Below, piece by piece: positions 50,356-60,979 of a stretch of 64,000 nt of DNA; position 1 is the stretch's first letter; every line of letters begins with the position of its first letter. The position numbers and the translations under genes were made by a program. The notes beneath the pieces are model-generated. The model did no database searches. It was not told the origin of the DNA and saw only the letters and a program-made list of their open reading frames with translations. The stretch comes from Ornithinibacillus gellani (GTDB taxonomy: Bacteria; Bacillota; Bacilli; Bacillales; Amphibacillaceae): positions 62,001 to 126,000 of the forward strand of contig NZ_QTSZ01000049.1 of NCBI RefSeq assembly GCF_003730295.1, given 5' to 3'.

Positions 50356-51825
50356 ATGTCATTTTTGAATAAATCCATCAAAGATTTGCAGGAGCAAGTA
50401 CATACAGGCGCTTCAACCGTGGAGCAGACCGTTCAAGCATCCTATGAACGCATTCGGGAAGTGGATGAGCAACTGCAAGCCTTTTTAACGATAGACGAAG
50501 AACAAGCAAAAAACAAGGCGAGGGAGCTGGACCAAGCTGCCGATAAAAACGGTAAATTATTTGGCGTTCCTTACGGTATAAAAGATAATATTGTCACAAA
50601 AGACGTGCGGACGACATGTGGCAGCCAGTTCCTCAAAAACTTTAACAACCCTTTATATGATGCCACTGTTATCCAAAAATTGTCTGAAGCACAGGCAGTT
50701 TCTATTGGTAAACTGAATATGGATGAATTTGCGATGGGATCTTCCAACGAAAATTCCAGCTTTAGCCCGGTGCGTAATCCATGGAATACAGATCATGTAC
50801 CAGGAGGTTCCAGTGGTGGATCTGCAGCAGCAGTAGCGGCTGGCGAGGTAGCATTTTCTTTAGGATCTGATACGGGTGGTTCCATTCGTCAACCTGCAGC
50901 ATTTTGCGGTGTTGTAGGAATGAAGCCAACCTATGGCCGTGTATCTCGGTTCGGTTTAGTTGCATTCGCATCCTCCATGGATCAGATTGGACCGATTACG
51001 CGAACAGTTGAAGATAACGCGCGTGTATTGGAAGTCATTGCTGGTCAGGATCATCATGATGCATCCAGTGCACCTGTTGAGGTTCCAGCATATACCGCAG
51101 CACTACAGGGCGATGTTAAAGGCTTGAAAATCGCAGTACCAAAGGAATTCCTTGGTGAAGGTGTTCATCCGGAAGTGAAAGCATCCGTTCAAAAAGCGCT
51201 TGAAGTATATGAAAGTCTTGGAGCGACATGGGAAGAAGTTTCCATGCCGCATGCAGGCTATGCAATTCCAGCATATTACATCATTTCCTCTGGAGAGGCA
51301 TCAGCGAATCTAGGGCGCTTTGATGGTGTTCGCTATGGCGAGCGTTCAAAGCAAGCGAAAAATATGATTGATATGTATTTTATGTCTAGAAGTGAAGGCT
51401 TCGGTGAGGAAGCAAAACGAAGAATTATGCTCGGAACTTATGTGCTAAGTGGTAAAAACCATGAAGAGTATTTTGTAAAAGCACAAAAGGTACGCACACT
51501 TATTAAACAGGATTTTGATCAGCTGTTAGAAAAATATGATGTGATTATTGGCCCTACAACACCAACAGCTGCATTTAAATTAGGTGAAAAGGTAAATGAT
51601 CCATTAACGATGTATGCTGCTGATATGTTAACCATTCCCGTAAACCTAGCAGGAAATCCAGCTATTTCGATTCCATGTGGATTCTCTGAGCAAGGATTAC
51701 CAATTGGTTTGCAGGTGATTGGTAAGCATTTTGATGAAGAAACCGTGTATCAGACGGCATATGCCTATGAACAAGCGACTGATCATCATAAGAAGCATCC
51801 TCAATTAGGAGGTGTTGGCGAATGA
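50356..51825 (+). CDS. gatA: Asp/Glu-tRNA amidotransferase subunit A (GatA)
   Basis: 489 residues of the amidase signature family. The Ser-cisSer-Lys triad is visible: Lys in [10 protein letters not shown], and the two serines in the [32 protein letters not shown] stretch. It hydrolyses glutamine and passes ammonia to GatB. AGGAGGG precedes the ATG. It overlaps gatB by four bases (ATGA). Confidence 0.95.
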   Translation: MSFLNKSIKDLQEQVHTGASTVEQTVQASYERIREVDEQLQAFLTIDEEQAKNKARELDQAADKNGKLFGVPYGIKDNIVTKDVRTTCGSQFLKNFNNPLYDATVIQKLSEAQAVSIGKLNMDEFAMGSSNENSSFSPVRNPWNTDHVPGGSSGGSAAAVAAGEVAFSLGSDTGGSIRQPAAFCGVVGMKPTYGRVSRFGLVAFASSMDQIGPITRTVEDNARVLEVIAGQDHHDASSAPVEVPAYTAALQGDVKGLKIAVPKEFLGEGVHPEVKASVQKALEVYESLGATWEEVSMPHAGYAIPAYYIISSGEASANLGRFDGVRYGERSKQAKNMIDMYFMSRSEGFGEEAKRRIMLGTYVLSGKNHEEYFVKAQKVRTLIKQDFDQLLEKYDVIIGPTTPTAAFKLGEKVNDPLTMYAADMLTIPVNLAGNPAISIPCGFSEQGLPIGLQVIGKHFDEETVYQTAYAYEQATDHHKKHPQLGGVGE

Positions 51826-53252
51826 ACTTCGAAACAATTATTGGGCTTGAGGTCCACGTTGAGCTAAAAACAAATACAAAGGTATTTAGTCCAAGTTTAA
51901 ATGCATTCGGTTCAGAGCCAAACGCGAACGTTAATCCAATCGATTTGGCATACCCGGGAGTTATGCCGACATTGAATGAAGAAGCTGTAAACTTCGCCAT
52001 GAAAGCAGCTATGGCATTGAATTGTGAAATAGCTACAGATAGTTTATTTGACCGTAAGCATTATTTTTATCCAGATAACCCGAAAGCATATCAAATTTCT
52101 CAGGACGAAAAACCAATCGGTCGTAATGGCTGGATTGATATTGAAGTAAATGGTGTTTCCAAACGTATTGGCGTCCATAGATTGCATCTGGAAGAAGATG
52201 CGGGTAAGCTGACCCATGGTGTTGACGGCCATTCCCTTGTCGACTTTAACCGTCAAGGTGCACCATTAATCGAAATCGTTTCCGAAGCAGACATGCGTTC
52301 ACCGGATGAAGCATATGCTTATTTGGAAAAGCTAAAAAGTATTATTCAATATACTGGAGTTTCTGATGTGCGTATGGAGGAAGGCTCCCTACGTTGTGAT
52401 GCAAACATTTCCTTGCGACCATATGGCCAGAAGGAATTTGGAACGAAAACAGAATTGAAGAACTTAAACTCCTTTGCCTTTGTAAGGGCAGGGATTGCTT
52501 ATGAAGAGAAGCGCCAGCAGAAAGTATTGCTTTCTGGTGGAGAAATCCAACAGGAAACCCGTCGCTATGATGAAAAAACGAAGGAAACCATCCTGATGCG
52601 GATCAAAGGAAATGCAGACGATTATCGTTTCTTCTCTGATCCTGATATTTTGCCATTGTACATTGATGATGCGTGGAAGGAGCGGATTCGTCAGGAGATT
52701 CCTGAATTACCGGATGCCCGCAAAAAACGCTACATCGAAGCACTCGGTATGCCTGCTTATGATGCAGAAATTTTGACAAGCTCGAAAGAAATGGCAGATT
52801 TCTTTGAAGCAGCGATTGAAACAGGTGCAGATAAGAAGCAAGTATCAAACTGGATGATGGGTGATCTATCTGCCTATATGAACAAGCATTTGAAAGAGCT
52901 GCATGATTTAGCAATCACGCCGGAAGCACTTGCTAAAATGATTCAAATGATTGCGGATGGAACCATTTCCTCCAAAATTGCCAAAAAGGTATTTGCGGAA
53001 CTAGTCGATAAGGGCGGCAATCCAGAAGTTATCGTTAAGGAAAAAGGATTGGTTCAAATTTCGGATGAAGGTCAGTTATTGGAAATTGTAACGAAGATTC
53101 TTGATGAAAACGAACAATCCATTATCGATTTTAAAAATGGAAAAGGTCGCGCACTTGGCTTCCTTGTAGGACAAGTGATGAAAGCAACAAAAGGACAGGC
53201 AAACCCACCACTCGTTAATAAATTACTTGCACAAGAATTGGACAAACGATAA
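51822..53252 (+). CDS. gatB: Asp/Glu-tRNA amidotransferase subunit B (GatB)
   Basis: 476 residues. N-terminal [18 protein letters not shown], then [12 protein letters not shown] and HLEEDAGK; the C-terminal YqeY-like helical domain ([23 protein letters not shown]) binds tRNA. It activates the tRNA-bound glutamate with ATP and accepts the ammonia. Last gene of the operon. Confidence 0.95.
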   Translation: MNFETIIGLEVHVELKTNTKVFSPSLNAFGSEPNANVNPIDLAYPGVMPTLNEEAVNFAMKAAMALNCEIATDSLFDRKHYFYPDNPKAYQISQDEKPIGRNGWIDIEVNGVSKRIGVHRLHLEEDAGKLTHGVDGHSLVDFNRQGAPLIEIVSEADMRSPDEAYAYLEKLKSIIQYTGVSDVRMEEGSLRCDANISLRPYGQKEFGTKTELKNLNSFAFVRAGIAYEEKRQQKVLLSGGEIQQETRRYDEKTKETILMRIKGNADDYRFFSDPDILPLYIDDAWKERIRQEIPELPDARKKRYIEALGMPAYDAEILTSSKEMADFFEAAIETGADKKQVSNWMMGDLSAYMNKHLKELHDLAITPEALAKMIQMIADGTISSKIAKKVFAELVDKGGNPEVIVKEKGLVQISDEGQLLEIVTKILDENEQSIIDFKNGKGRALGFLVGQVMKATKGQANPPLVNKLLAQELDKR

Positions 53253-53258
53253 ATGGCT

Positions 53259-53290
53259 AGGGCTGCTGTCACGCACAGCAGCCCTTTCGC
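53259..53290 (+). terminator. Terminator after gatB
   Basis: Perfect 10-bp stem AGGGCTGCTG/CAGCAGCCCT with a 7-base loop, then TTTCGCTTT. Confidence 0.85.
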
Positions 53291-53416
53291 TTTATTCGCT
53301 TTTCAAATAAGCCGATAAGCGCTATGATAGGTAGCAAAGTGATTTATAAATATGAGATATTCAATCAAATAAATCGTAATGTATGCACTTATTTCTTTTG
53401 TATGGGAGGGGTCAGT

Positions 53417-54319
53417 ATGAGAAAGGCCCGAATCATTTATAATCCAACCTCGGGAAGAGAAGCCTTTAAAAAAGAATTGCCAGCCGTATTAGAAAAGCTG
53501 GAACAAGCTGGATATGAAGCATCTACACACGCAACAACTGGTGAGGGAGATGCCATTGAAGCAGCAAAACAGGCAGTAGAACGCCGTTTTGATATTGTCA
53601 TAGCTGCCGGTGGTGACGGTACAATAAATGAGGTTATTAACGGCATTGCTGAACAACCATTTCGTCCAAAGCTAGGTATTATTCCAACCGGAACGACGAA
53701 TGATTTTGCCCGTGCGTTACATATCCCAAGAGATATAAAAAAAGCAGTAGAAATTATCGTTTCCGACCAAACGATGTTACTCGATATCGGTAAGGTTAAT
53801 GAACATTATTTCATGAATATTGCCGGCGGTGGAAAGCTAACCGAGCTCACCTATGAGGTTCCAAGTAAGTTGAAGACGATGCTTGGACAGCTTGCTTATT
53901 ATATGAAGGGGATTGAAATGCTTCCATCCTTACGCCCAATTCATACCAGAATTGAGTATGACGGCAATGTGGTAGACGAGGATATTATGCTGTTTCTCGT
54001 TTCCAATACGAACTCGGTCGGCGGCTTTGAGAAGCTTGCACCAGATGCTATTTTGAATGATGGATTATTCGATGTCCTCATTTTAAGAAAAACGAATCTG
54101 GCAGAATTTATCCGCATCGTTACCATGGCATTGCGTGGTGCCCATTTGGAGCATGATAACGTTATTTATACAAGAGCAAAGCATATTAAAGTGAATACAG
54201 AAGAGAAAATGCAGTTGAATATTGATGGCGAATTTGGTGGCATGCTGCCAGGTGAATTTTTAAATCTACAGCAGCATATTGAGTTCTTTGTGCCAGCTAT
54301 TTTTCTGGAAGATTACTGA
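53417..54319 (+). CDS. dgkB: Diacylglycerol kinase DgkB
   Basis: 300 residues from ATG 53417, after GGGAGGGG; upstream in-frame codons are rejected because they precede the conserved start MRKARIIYNPTSG. The DAGK catalytic domain shows AAGGDGTINEVINGI (nucleotide-binding) and IPTGTTNDFARAL. It phosphorylates diacylglycerol released by lipoteichoic acid synthesis, at the membrane. It lies after gatB in the same order as in B. subtilis (yerQ). Confidence 0.93.
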   Translation: MRKARIIYNPTSGREAFKKELPAVLEKLEQAGYEASTHATTGEGDAIEAAKQAVERRFDIVIAAGGDGTINEVINGIAEQPFRPKLGIIPTGTTNDFARALHIPRDIKKAVEIIVSDQTMLLDIGKVNEHYFMNIAGGGKLTELTYEVPSKLKTMLGQLAYYMKGIEMLPSLRPIHTRIEYDGNVVDEDIMLFLVSNTNSVGGFEKLAPDAILNDGLFDVLILRKTNLAEFIRIVTMALRGAHLEHDNVIYTRAKHIKVNTEEKMQLNIDGEFGGMLPGEFLNLQQHIEFFVPAIFLEDY

Positions 54320-54339
54320 AGGTAGTCTTCCGTTTTTTT
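54307..54339 (+). terminator. Terminator overlapping the dgkB stop
   Basis: Stem GGAAGA/TCTTCC with a 13-base loop that includes the stop codon, then GTTTTTTT. Confidence 0.65.
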
Positions 54340-54414
54340 CGTATATCATGCATAGATTAATGAAAACATGGTAAGATGGAAACCATATGACTTGTAAGGA
54401 AAAGGAAGATAAAA

Positions 54415-55791
54415 ATGGCAAAATTTTCAGCGCTAGTTAAAAAGAATGACATTATTACGATGAAATTTGAAGACCTGACACATGACGGAAATGGAGTGGC
54501 CAAACAGGATGGTTATCCGATTTTTGTCCCGTATGGATTGCCTGGTGAGCTTGCCCGGGTAAAAGTAGTTAAGGTCAATAAAAATTACGGCTTCGGTAAA
54601 TTACTTGAAGTGCTGGAAAAGAGTCCAGAGCGTGTGACACCACCATGTGATGTGTTTTATCGTTGTGGCGGCTGTCAAATTCAGCATATGAGCTATGATC
54701 TACAGCTAAAAATGAAGCACGAACAAGTGAAAAATGTGATGCGGAAAATTGCAAAGCTTGATGAAGTACCTGTGCATCCCGTCCGAGGCATGGAAGACCC
54801 ATGGCGCTATCGCAATAAAGTTGCGATACCAGTTGGAGAGAAGGATGGAGAACTCATCACTGGATTTTATCGAATGCGCAGTCACGACATCATTCCCGAT
54901 ATGGATGCCTGCATCGTTCAGGACGAAGTGAATGACCGCATGATTGAAGCCGTTCGCAGTATTGCTAATCGATTAGGAATTCGCGCATATGATGAAAAGA
55001 AGGATCGTGGTGTATTACGACATGTGATGGTTCGAACTGGTCATACGACTGGGGAAACGATGATTGTAATCATAACACGGACAGAAAAACTCCCACACCA
55101 AGCCGAATTAGTGCGCCAGCTGACGGAAACATATCCGCAGATCAAATCGATTATGCATAACATTAATCCGAAGCGAACAAATGTGATCATGGGAAGGAAA
55201 ACCAAGCTACTTTACGGTGCAGCATATATATATGATTCAATAGGCGATATTCTATTTGCCATCTCCGCCAAATCGTTTTACCAGGTCAACCCAATCCAAA
55301 CAGAAGTATTATACAGCCAAGCATTGGAATATGCCCAAATCGATAAAAATGATATTGTCATTGACGCATACTGTGGCATTGGCACCATATCTCTTTTCCT
55401 CGCCCAACGAGCAAAAAAGGTATACGGTGTAGAAATTGTGCCAGATGCTGTTGAAGATGCCAAGCAAAACGCCAAGCTAAATGGTATCACAAATACAGAA
55501 TTCGTTGTCGGTGAGGCGGAAAAAGTCATGCCATGGTGGAAAGCACAAGGACTCAATCCCGACGTCATTGTCGTCGATCCTCCACGAAAAGGCTGTGACG
55601 AAGCGCTATTAAACGCCATGATCGGCATGCAACCAAAACGAATCGTCTACGTTTCCTGCAACCCATCCACATTGGCCAGAGACCTACGCATATTGGAAGA
55701 CGGCGGCTATACAACGAAAGAAGTACAACCAGTGGACATGTTTCCTCAAAGTGTGCATGTGGAGTGCGTAGCATTGATGTCTAGGGAATAA
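54415..55791 (+). CDS. rlmCD: 23S rRNA (uracil-5-)-methyltransferase RlmCD (YefA)
   Basis: 458 residues. TRAM domain (residues about 8-70), four iron-sulfur cysteines starting [13 protein letters not shown], and the C-terminal SAM-dependent fold: [22 protein letters not shown] and [13 protein letters not shown] with the catalytic Cys. In B. subtilis the homologue methylates U747 and U1939 of 23S rRNA. It is the last backbone gene before the restriction island, as in B. subtilis, where variable genes also follow. Confidence 0.92.
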   Translation: MAKFSALVKKNDIITMKFEDLTHDGNGVAKQDGYPIFVPYGLPGELARVKVVKVNKNYGFGKLLEVLEKSPERVTPPCDVFYRCGGCQIQHMSYDLQLKMKHEQVKNVMRKIAKLDEVPVHPVRGMEDPWRYRNKVAIPVGEKDGELITGFYRMRSHDIIPDMDACIVQDEVNDRMIEAVRSIANRLGIRAYDEKKDRGVLRHVMVRTGHTTGETMIVIITRTEKLPHQAELVRQLTETYPQIKSIMHNINPKRTNVIMGRKTKLLYGAAYIYDSIGDILFAISAKSFYQVNPIQTEVLYSQALEYAQIDKNDIVIDAYCGIGTISLFLAQRAKKVYGVEIVPDAVEDAKQNAKLNGITNTEFVVGEAEKVMPWWKAQGLNPDVIVVDPPRKGCDEALLNAMIGMQPKRIVYVSCNPSTLARDLRILEDGGYTTKEVQPVDMFPQSVHVECVALMSRE

Positions 55792-55831
55792 TTACATCGG
55801 CAATTGAAGTATTGATATATCAAGGTTTATA

Positions 55832-55880
55832 GGGTTTCACTAAGTTTATTCTAGTTGAATAAACAGGTGGAACCCTTTTT
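55832..55880 (+). terminator. Terminator after rlmCD
   Basis: Two stacked helices GGGTTTCA/TGGAACCC and GTTTATTC/GAATAAAC, then TTTTT. Confidence 0.82.
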
Positions 55881-56005
55881 CTTATTGGCTAAAGATGTAC
55901 TGAAAATTGGGGTTGAGTTGACAGATTAGATTTTAGGTAGGGGAGTTGACAGGAAAAATGAAAAAGGCAAAGTTTATTTGAAATATAAAAATATTACACA
56001 AAATA

Positions 56006-56036
56006 GTTGACACTAGCTTTGAAAAGTGATTTAATA
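56006..56036 (+). promoter_or_regulatory. Promoter of the type I restriction locus
   Basis: TTGACA at 56006-56011 with TTAATA/TAATAT 18-19 bases on, followed by an AT microsatellite of TATATA. It precedes the half-HsdS gene. Confidence 0.6.
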
Positions 56037-56085
56037 TGATATATATATATATTACAAAAAACATTAAGAGTTGGAGGTGAGATGC

Positions 56086-56670
56086 TTGAAGAAATGCAAA
56101 TTGAAAGAATTTGTCACTTTTGTTCCAGGGATTAACCAATCGAGAGCGGCAACTCAATTTAAATCTAAGACGATAAAGTTTTACGATCAGGATTCCTTTA
56201 ATCAAGATTATCATTATAAAGAAGTCAATATGGATGGAGATTTGCTTAATACTTCAAAATCAGATGATTTGTCTCTTGATAAAGGAAGTGTTGTCATAAG
56301 TAACTCGTTGAATCTTGCAACACTAGTTGGTGAATCTAATGTAAACAAAGTGTTATCACTGAATTTTACTAAGGTAGAATTTAACAAAAAAGAATTGGAT
56401 AAAAGGTATTTTTTATATTTATTTAATGTGTCTAAGGAAATTCAAAGACAAAAGGAAAGGAAATTACAGGGAAGCGGTCCAATATTACGCATTCCGATTA
56501 AAACACTTGAAGACTTGGACATTCCTTTAATACCTTTGAAAGAACAAGAAAAAATCGGAAAGATTTATTCTGAAGTTTTAAAGCTTCAAGGAAAATTAAA
56601 TAGATATTCAGACTTGGTCGAGAAAATGACACACTCAATACTTGAGGAAAGTGTAAGAGGGGGTAAGTAG
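56086..56670 (+). CDS. Half-size type I specificity subunit (single TRD), HsdS-like
   Basis: 194 residues from TTG 56086, behind GGAGGTGAG. It has one target-recognition domain followed by one conserved helical arm (IPIKTLEDLDIPLIPLKEQEKIGKIYSEVLKLQGKLNRYSDLVEKM). A normal HsdS has two TRDs with two arms and is about 400 residues. Half-subunits can dimerise to recognise a palindromic site, or may be a remnant. Its frame is open and it sits four bases before hsdR, so it is probably expressed. The 410-residue HsdS lies after hsdR and has a different sequence. Confidence 0.75.
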   Translation: MKKCKLKEFVTFVPGINQSRAATQFKSKTIKFYDQDSFNQDYHYKEVNMDGDLLNTSKSDDLSLDKGSVVISNSLNLATLVGESNVNKVLSLNFTKVEFNKKELDKRYFLYLFNVSKEIQRQKERKLQGSGPILRIPIKTLEDLDIPLIPLKEQEKIGKIYSEVLKLQGKLNRYSDLVEKMTHSILEESVRGGK

Positions 56671-56672
56671 AA

Positions 56673-59600
56673 ATGAAAAGTATATCTGAATTAGAGTTCG
56701 AAAATGAAGTTATACGATATCTTACGAAAATTGGCGGAGTCAAACAATGGGAATATAAAGAAGATATTAAGACGACTGACCAACTATGGGATAATTTCAA
56801 AGTTATATTGGAGCAAAATAACCAGGCTAGATTAGATGAGCCATTATCTAGTTCAGAGTTTAATCAAGTGAAGAAAATTATATCGGAAATAGAAACACCT
56901 TATCAGGCTGGTCAATTTTTATATGGTGTGAATGGTGTTTCAGAAATTGAAATTGATTTAGATAATGGAAAACACGTATTTTTGACTGTGTTTGACCAAG
57001 CTCAAGTTGGTGGTGGAAATACAGTTTATCAAATTGTAAACCAAATTAGTCGACCTAAAGTGGTTGATGGGAAGCCTAATAGAAGATTTGATATAACAAT
57101 GTTGATTAACGGACTGCCAATTATTCAAATTGAAGTAAAGAAAGCACTACATAGTGCTTCAGAATCTTTAAATCAAATGGAGCAGTATATTGCTGAGAAG
57201 CAGTATAGTGGTATCTTTTCTACCTTACAAATACTAATCGGAATGACGCCGCATGATATTCGGTATATGGCGAACACGACACTACAAAGCTTTAATCGAG
57301 CCTTTGCTTTTAACTGGCAAAACGAAGAAGATGCTAGGCCGGTCCGTTCTTGGAAGACTTTTGCTGATAAGGTGCTCTCTATTCCAATGGCTCATGAAAT
57401 GGCAACACGCTATATGATTTTAGATGGAACGAAAAACAAAGAAAGTATTAAAGTGATGCGTCCATACCAAGTGTATGCGACTAAAAGTGTTTTAGATAAA
57501 GTTAGAAAGTATGACTTTAAATATGATGAAGGGAAAATCGGATATATTTGGCATACAACAGGTTCAGGGAAAACGATTACAAGTTTTAAAACTGCTTGGT
57601 TGGCTAGTCGATTGCCAAATATCGATAAAGTTGTGTTTTTAGTTGATCGAATCGCACTTACTAATCAGACAGCCGATGCTTATAAAGCATATGATCCTAT
57701 CGCTGGTTTTGGAAGTAAATCAGGAATAGTAAGTGAAACAGCAAATATTTCTGATTTACACAATAAACTAACGAAGAAAAGTGAAAACAGTATCATTGTA
57801 ACAAGTATACAGAAGATGTCGAGATATGTAGCACGTGATAGCTTTAAAAAATTAGATGATAATATTTTGTTTATTGTAGATGAAGCGCATCGGTCGACTG
57901 GGGATGGGACAGAAAATGAAGGGATGCTTGAAAGAATACGTGGAGCATTACCAACATCTGCATGGGTAGGTTATACTGGAACACCAAAGTTTCCTGAAAC
58001 ACAAGAAATATTCGGTGAGTTGCTACATGCCTATACGATTAAAGAAGCCATTGCAGATAGAAACGTCTTAGGGTTTAATGTCGAGTTTAAAGAAACGATT
58101 GAAGCGCCAGAGAATCCTACGGAAGAAGATATAGATGATCGTATTCGTGGTAGTGTTTATGATACAAGTCCAGAACATGTCGAATTAGTTGTAGCAGATA
58201 TTCTTGAAAACTGGGACAAACGTTCAAATGAAAGAAAATACAATGCACTCTTTACGGTTCATGTTGGGGGAAATAAACCGAGTACACCACGAGCGATGGA
58301 GTATTTTGATAAATTTAATGAAGAAAATATGAAGCTGCCAATAGAAAAGCGCATCAAAGTGGCCGTGACTTTTTCAGCAGACACATCAAATAGTCCAAAT
58401 CAATTAAGAACTAATGAAAATCTACACCGAGCGATGAATATGTATAATGCGATGTTTAAAACTGCTTTTGATATGACTTCTGTAAAAGCTTACCAAGAAG
58501 ACGTAGCAAGAAGGTTAAATAAAACAGCTGATGACGGGAATTACTTAGATTTAGTCATTGTTGTAGAACAATTTTTAACAGGATTTGATGCACCTGAAAT
58601 GAATACATTATACGTAGATCGAACACTTAAAGGTGGAAATTTAATTCAAGCGTATTCTCGAACAAATCGAATGCATAATCATGTCGATAAGCCATGGGGA
58701 AATGTAGTGAATTACCGTTGGCCTGAGCAAAATGAATATGAAATGAACCAGGCCTTTGCAGTATATTCTAATCGTGCTTCAGCAAATGAACAACTCTCTT
58801 TAGATGAATTAAAAGATGGTAACGAGGAATCTGGTATTTTATCAAAACCATTTAGTGCAGTTGAAAATAATTTAAAAGAAGTTATTAGTAAACTGTCTGA
58901 TTTAACAGATGAATTTAATCACTTACCACCAAGTGAGCGAGAACAAGATGAAACTTTTGAACAGTTGAAGGAGTACAATCGTTTATTAAGTCAGCTGAAA
59001 CAATATACGAAAGACGATGATGGGAACTCTGTATCTGCTTACGATGATCCAGAAGATTTTTATAATCGTATCGGAATTACAAAGGAAGAAGAAGTCATTT
59101 TAACTACTGTTATTGCAGGTGAACTAAAAGAAATACGTGCTAGAAATGAGGGTATTGATATTTCTCAGGTGAATCTTTCGATGGTTCACATCCATGATGT
59201 AACAATTAATTATGATTATTTAATTGACTTAATTGCTAAAATGGCGGATGAAGTTCATGAGAATGACTATGAAAAGGCTGACAAAACAAGAAGTGAGATT
59301 GATCTTGAAATTGCAAAGTCTGAAAATGAAAATGAAAAATCAAAAGTTCGAAATTTTGTATCCAAAATTTATACAAAGAACTTTGAATTTGATCAGTATC
59401 CAGCGCCGAGAAATGTAGAAAAAATGAATGAAGCAATGGATAGGTCACAGAATGAATCTAATATATTGCTTGTGACGAATTTTATTCGAACATGGGGATT
59501 AGACAACAGTGTAAAGCCAAAGGATATTATCCATCTTATTGATAAACATAGATTGGGAGAAGAAGATATGGATAAGCAGGGTGAGTTAACTGCGATAATG

Positions 59601-59729
59601 AATGACGCAAGAGCAGATTATCATGAAATTGCAGCAGAAGAAATTGCGAAATTATCCTGGGTTCGTTACCGTATTGAATTCCGTAAAGCCTTTTATCAAA
59701 TGGCAGACGAAGTGAAGAAGGGAGAATAA
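56673..59729 (+). CDS. hsdR: Type I restriction endonuclease subunit R (HsdR)
   Basis: 1018 residues. N-terminal nuclease with the PD-(D/E)xK core ITMLINGLPIIQIEVKKALHSASE, then a superfamily 2 motor: Walker A WHTTGSGKTITSF, LVDRIALTNQT, DEAH box IVDEAHRS, TGTP in VGYTGTPKFPE, and QAYSRTNRM (motif VI). HsdR translocates DNA from unmodified sites and cuts it. It lies three bases after the half-HsdS gene. Confidence 0.95.
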   Translation: MKSISELEFENEVIRYLTKIGGVKQWEYKEDIKTTDQLWDNFKVILEQNNQARLDEPLSSSEFNQVKKIISEIETPYQAGQFLYGVNGVSEIEIDLDNGKHVFLTVFDQAQVGGGNTVYQIVNQISRPKVVDGKPNRRFDITMLINGLPIIQIEVKKALHSASESLNQMEQYIAEKQYSGIFSTLQILIGMTPHDIRYMANTTLQSFNRAFAFNWQNEEDARPVRSWKTFADKVLSIPMAHEMATRYMILDGTKNKESIKVMRPYQVYATKSVLDKVRKYDFKYDEGKIGYIWHTTGSGKTITSFKTAWLASRLPNIDKVVFLVDRIALTNQTADAYKAYDPIAGFGSKSGIVSETANISDLHNKLTKKSENSIIVTSIQKMSRYVARDSFKKLDDNILFIVDEAHRSTGDGTENEGMLERIRGALPTSAWVGYTGTPKFPETQEIFGELLHAYTIKEAIADRNVLGFNVEFKETIEAPENPTEEDIDDRIRGSVYDTSPEHVELVVADILENWDKRSNERKYNALFTVHVGGNKPSTPRAMEYFDKFNEENMKLPIEKRIKVAVTFSADTSNSPNQLRTNENLHRAMNMYNAMFKTAFDMTSVKAYQEDVARRLNKTADDGNYLDLVIVVEQFLTGFDAPEMNTLYVDRTLKGGNLIQAYSRTNRMHNHVDKPWGNVVNYRWPEQNEYEMNQAFAVYSNRASANEQLSLDELKDGNEESGILSKPFSAVENNLKEVISKLSDLTDEFNHLPPSEREQDETFEQLKEYNRLLSQLKQYTKDDDGNSVSAYDDPEDFYNRIGITKEEEVILTTVIAGELKEIRARNEGIDISQVNLSMVHIHDVTINYDYLIDLIAKMADEVHENDYEKADKTRSEIDLEIAKSENENEKSKVRNFVSKIYTKNFEFDQYPAPRNVEKMNEAMDRSQNESNILLVTNFIRTWGLDNSVKPKDIIHLIDKHRLGEEDMDKQGELTAIMNDARADYHEIAAEEIAKLSWVRYRIEFRKAFYQMADEVKKGE

Positions 59730-59731
59730 AG

Positions 59732-60964
59732 ATGCAAAAACAAAAAAGTAAATCACCAGAAATAAGATTCAAGGAATATACAGACGCTTGGGAACAGCGT
59801 AGGTTCGTTGAGTTGTTAGATGAGGTAGATGGAATTCGACGAGGTCCTTTTGGAAGTGCGTTAAAAAAAGAATTATTTGTTGCTGAGAGTAATTATGTTG
59901 TATATGAACAGCAAAATGCAATATATGATAAATGGGAAACAAGATATAACATTACAAAGGAAAAGTTTGAGGAGCTTCATAAATTTAAATTGCTAGAAGA
60001 TGATTTTATTTTGAGCGGAGCGGGTACTATTGGAAGAATTGCAAAAGTACCAAAAGGTATAAAACAAGGGGTATTTAACCAAGCATTGATTCGTTTAAGA
60101 ATAAATAAAGATGAAGTGGATTCAAATTATTTTCTGGAATGGATTCGATCGGATAAAATGCAAAGGAAATTTACTGGTGCTAATCCAGGTTCAGCTATCA
60201 CTAACTTGGTTCCGATGTCAGAGGTTAAAAAATGGGAAGTAATGATTCCAACTAAAAAAGAACAATACGAACTTGGAGTATTTTTTTCAAATCTCGACAA
60301 CCTAATCATCCTTCATCAGCGTAAGCTGGAGATTCTGCAAAATAATAAAAAAAGTTTAGTGCAAAAAATGTTTCCAAAAAAAGGTCAGGAAATACCAGAG
60401 GTTCGTTTTCCTGGATTTACGGGCGCTTGGGAACAGCGTAAGTTTGGGGAGTTGCTCGAAGAATTTAATATTAAGTCAAAAAGTGAAGATGAATATACTG
60501 TTCTATCAAGTACAAATTCTGGGATGGAAGTTAGGGATGGCCGGGTCTCGGGGGCATCCAACCTAGGATATAAAATTATTGAAGATGGTGATTTGGTACT
60601 TTCGCCACAGAATCTCTGGCTTGGAAATATTAACGTCAATGATATAGGGAAGGGACTTGTGTCACCTAGTTATAGGACATTCAAATTTGTAGATTTGGAT
60701 AAACAATTTATTGAACCGCAACTTAGAATTCCAAGAATGTTAGAAGAATACAAGAATTCATCTACACAAGGGGCTAGTGTTGTACGTCGAAACCTTGAAA
60801 TGGAGTCATTTTACCAAATTCCCATAAGAGTACCCAATTGTGAGGAACAAAAAATAATTGGTTTCTTTTTCAAACAATTAGACAACACTATCACCCTTCA
60901 TCAGTGTAAGTTGGAGACTTTAAAGGAATACAAGAAAACGATGTTACAAAAAATGTTTATATAA
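59732..60964 (+). CDS. hsdS: Type I specificity subunit HsdS
   Basis: 410 residues, usual size. Two halves: each begins with a phrase like YTDAWEQRRF (residues 12-21) or FTGAWEQRKF (about residue 230) and ends with a helical arm (LHQRKLEILQNNKKSLVQKMF, about residue 200, and LHQCKLETLKEYKKTMLQKMF at the C terminus). These repeated conserved segments are the usual sites where S genes recombine to swap specificity. It recognises the target and holds HsdM and HsdR. It sits three bases after hsdR. Confidence 0.93.
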   Translation: MQKQKSKSPEIRFKEYTDAWEQRRFVELLDEVDGIRRGPFGSALKKELFVAESNYVVYEQQNAIYDKWETRYNITKEKFEELHKFKLLEDDFILSGAGTIGRIAKVPKGIKQGVFNQALIRLRINKDEVDSNYFLEWIRSDKMQRKFTGANPGSAITNLVPMSEVKKWEVMIPTKKEQYELGVFFSNLDNLIILHQRKLEILQNNKKSLVQKMFPKKGQEIPEVRFPGFTGAWEQRKFGELLEEFNIKSKSEDEYTVLSSTNSGMEVRDGRVSGASNLGYKIIEDGDLVLSPQNLWLGNINVNDIGKGLVSPSYRTFKFVDLDKQFIEPQLRIPRMLEEYKNSSTQGASVVRRNLEMESFYQIPIRVPNCEEQKIIGFFFKQLDNTITLHQCKLETLKEYKKTMLQKMFI

Positions 60965-60979
60965 AGGAGTAGAAGTGTA

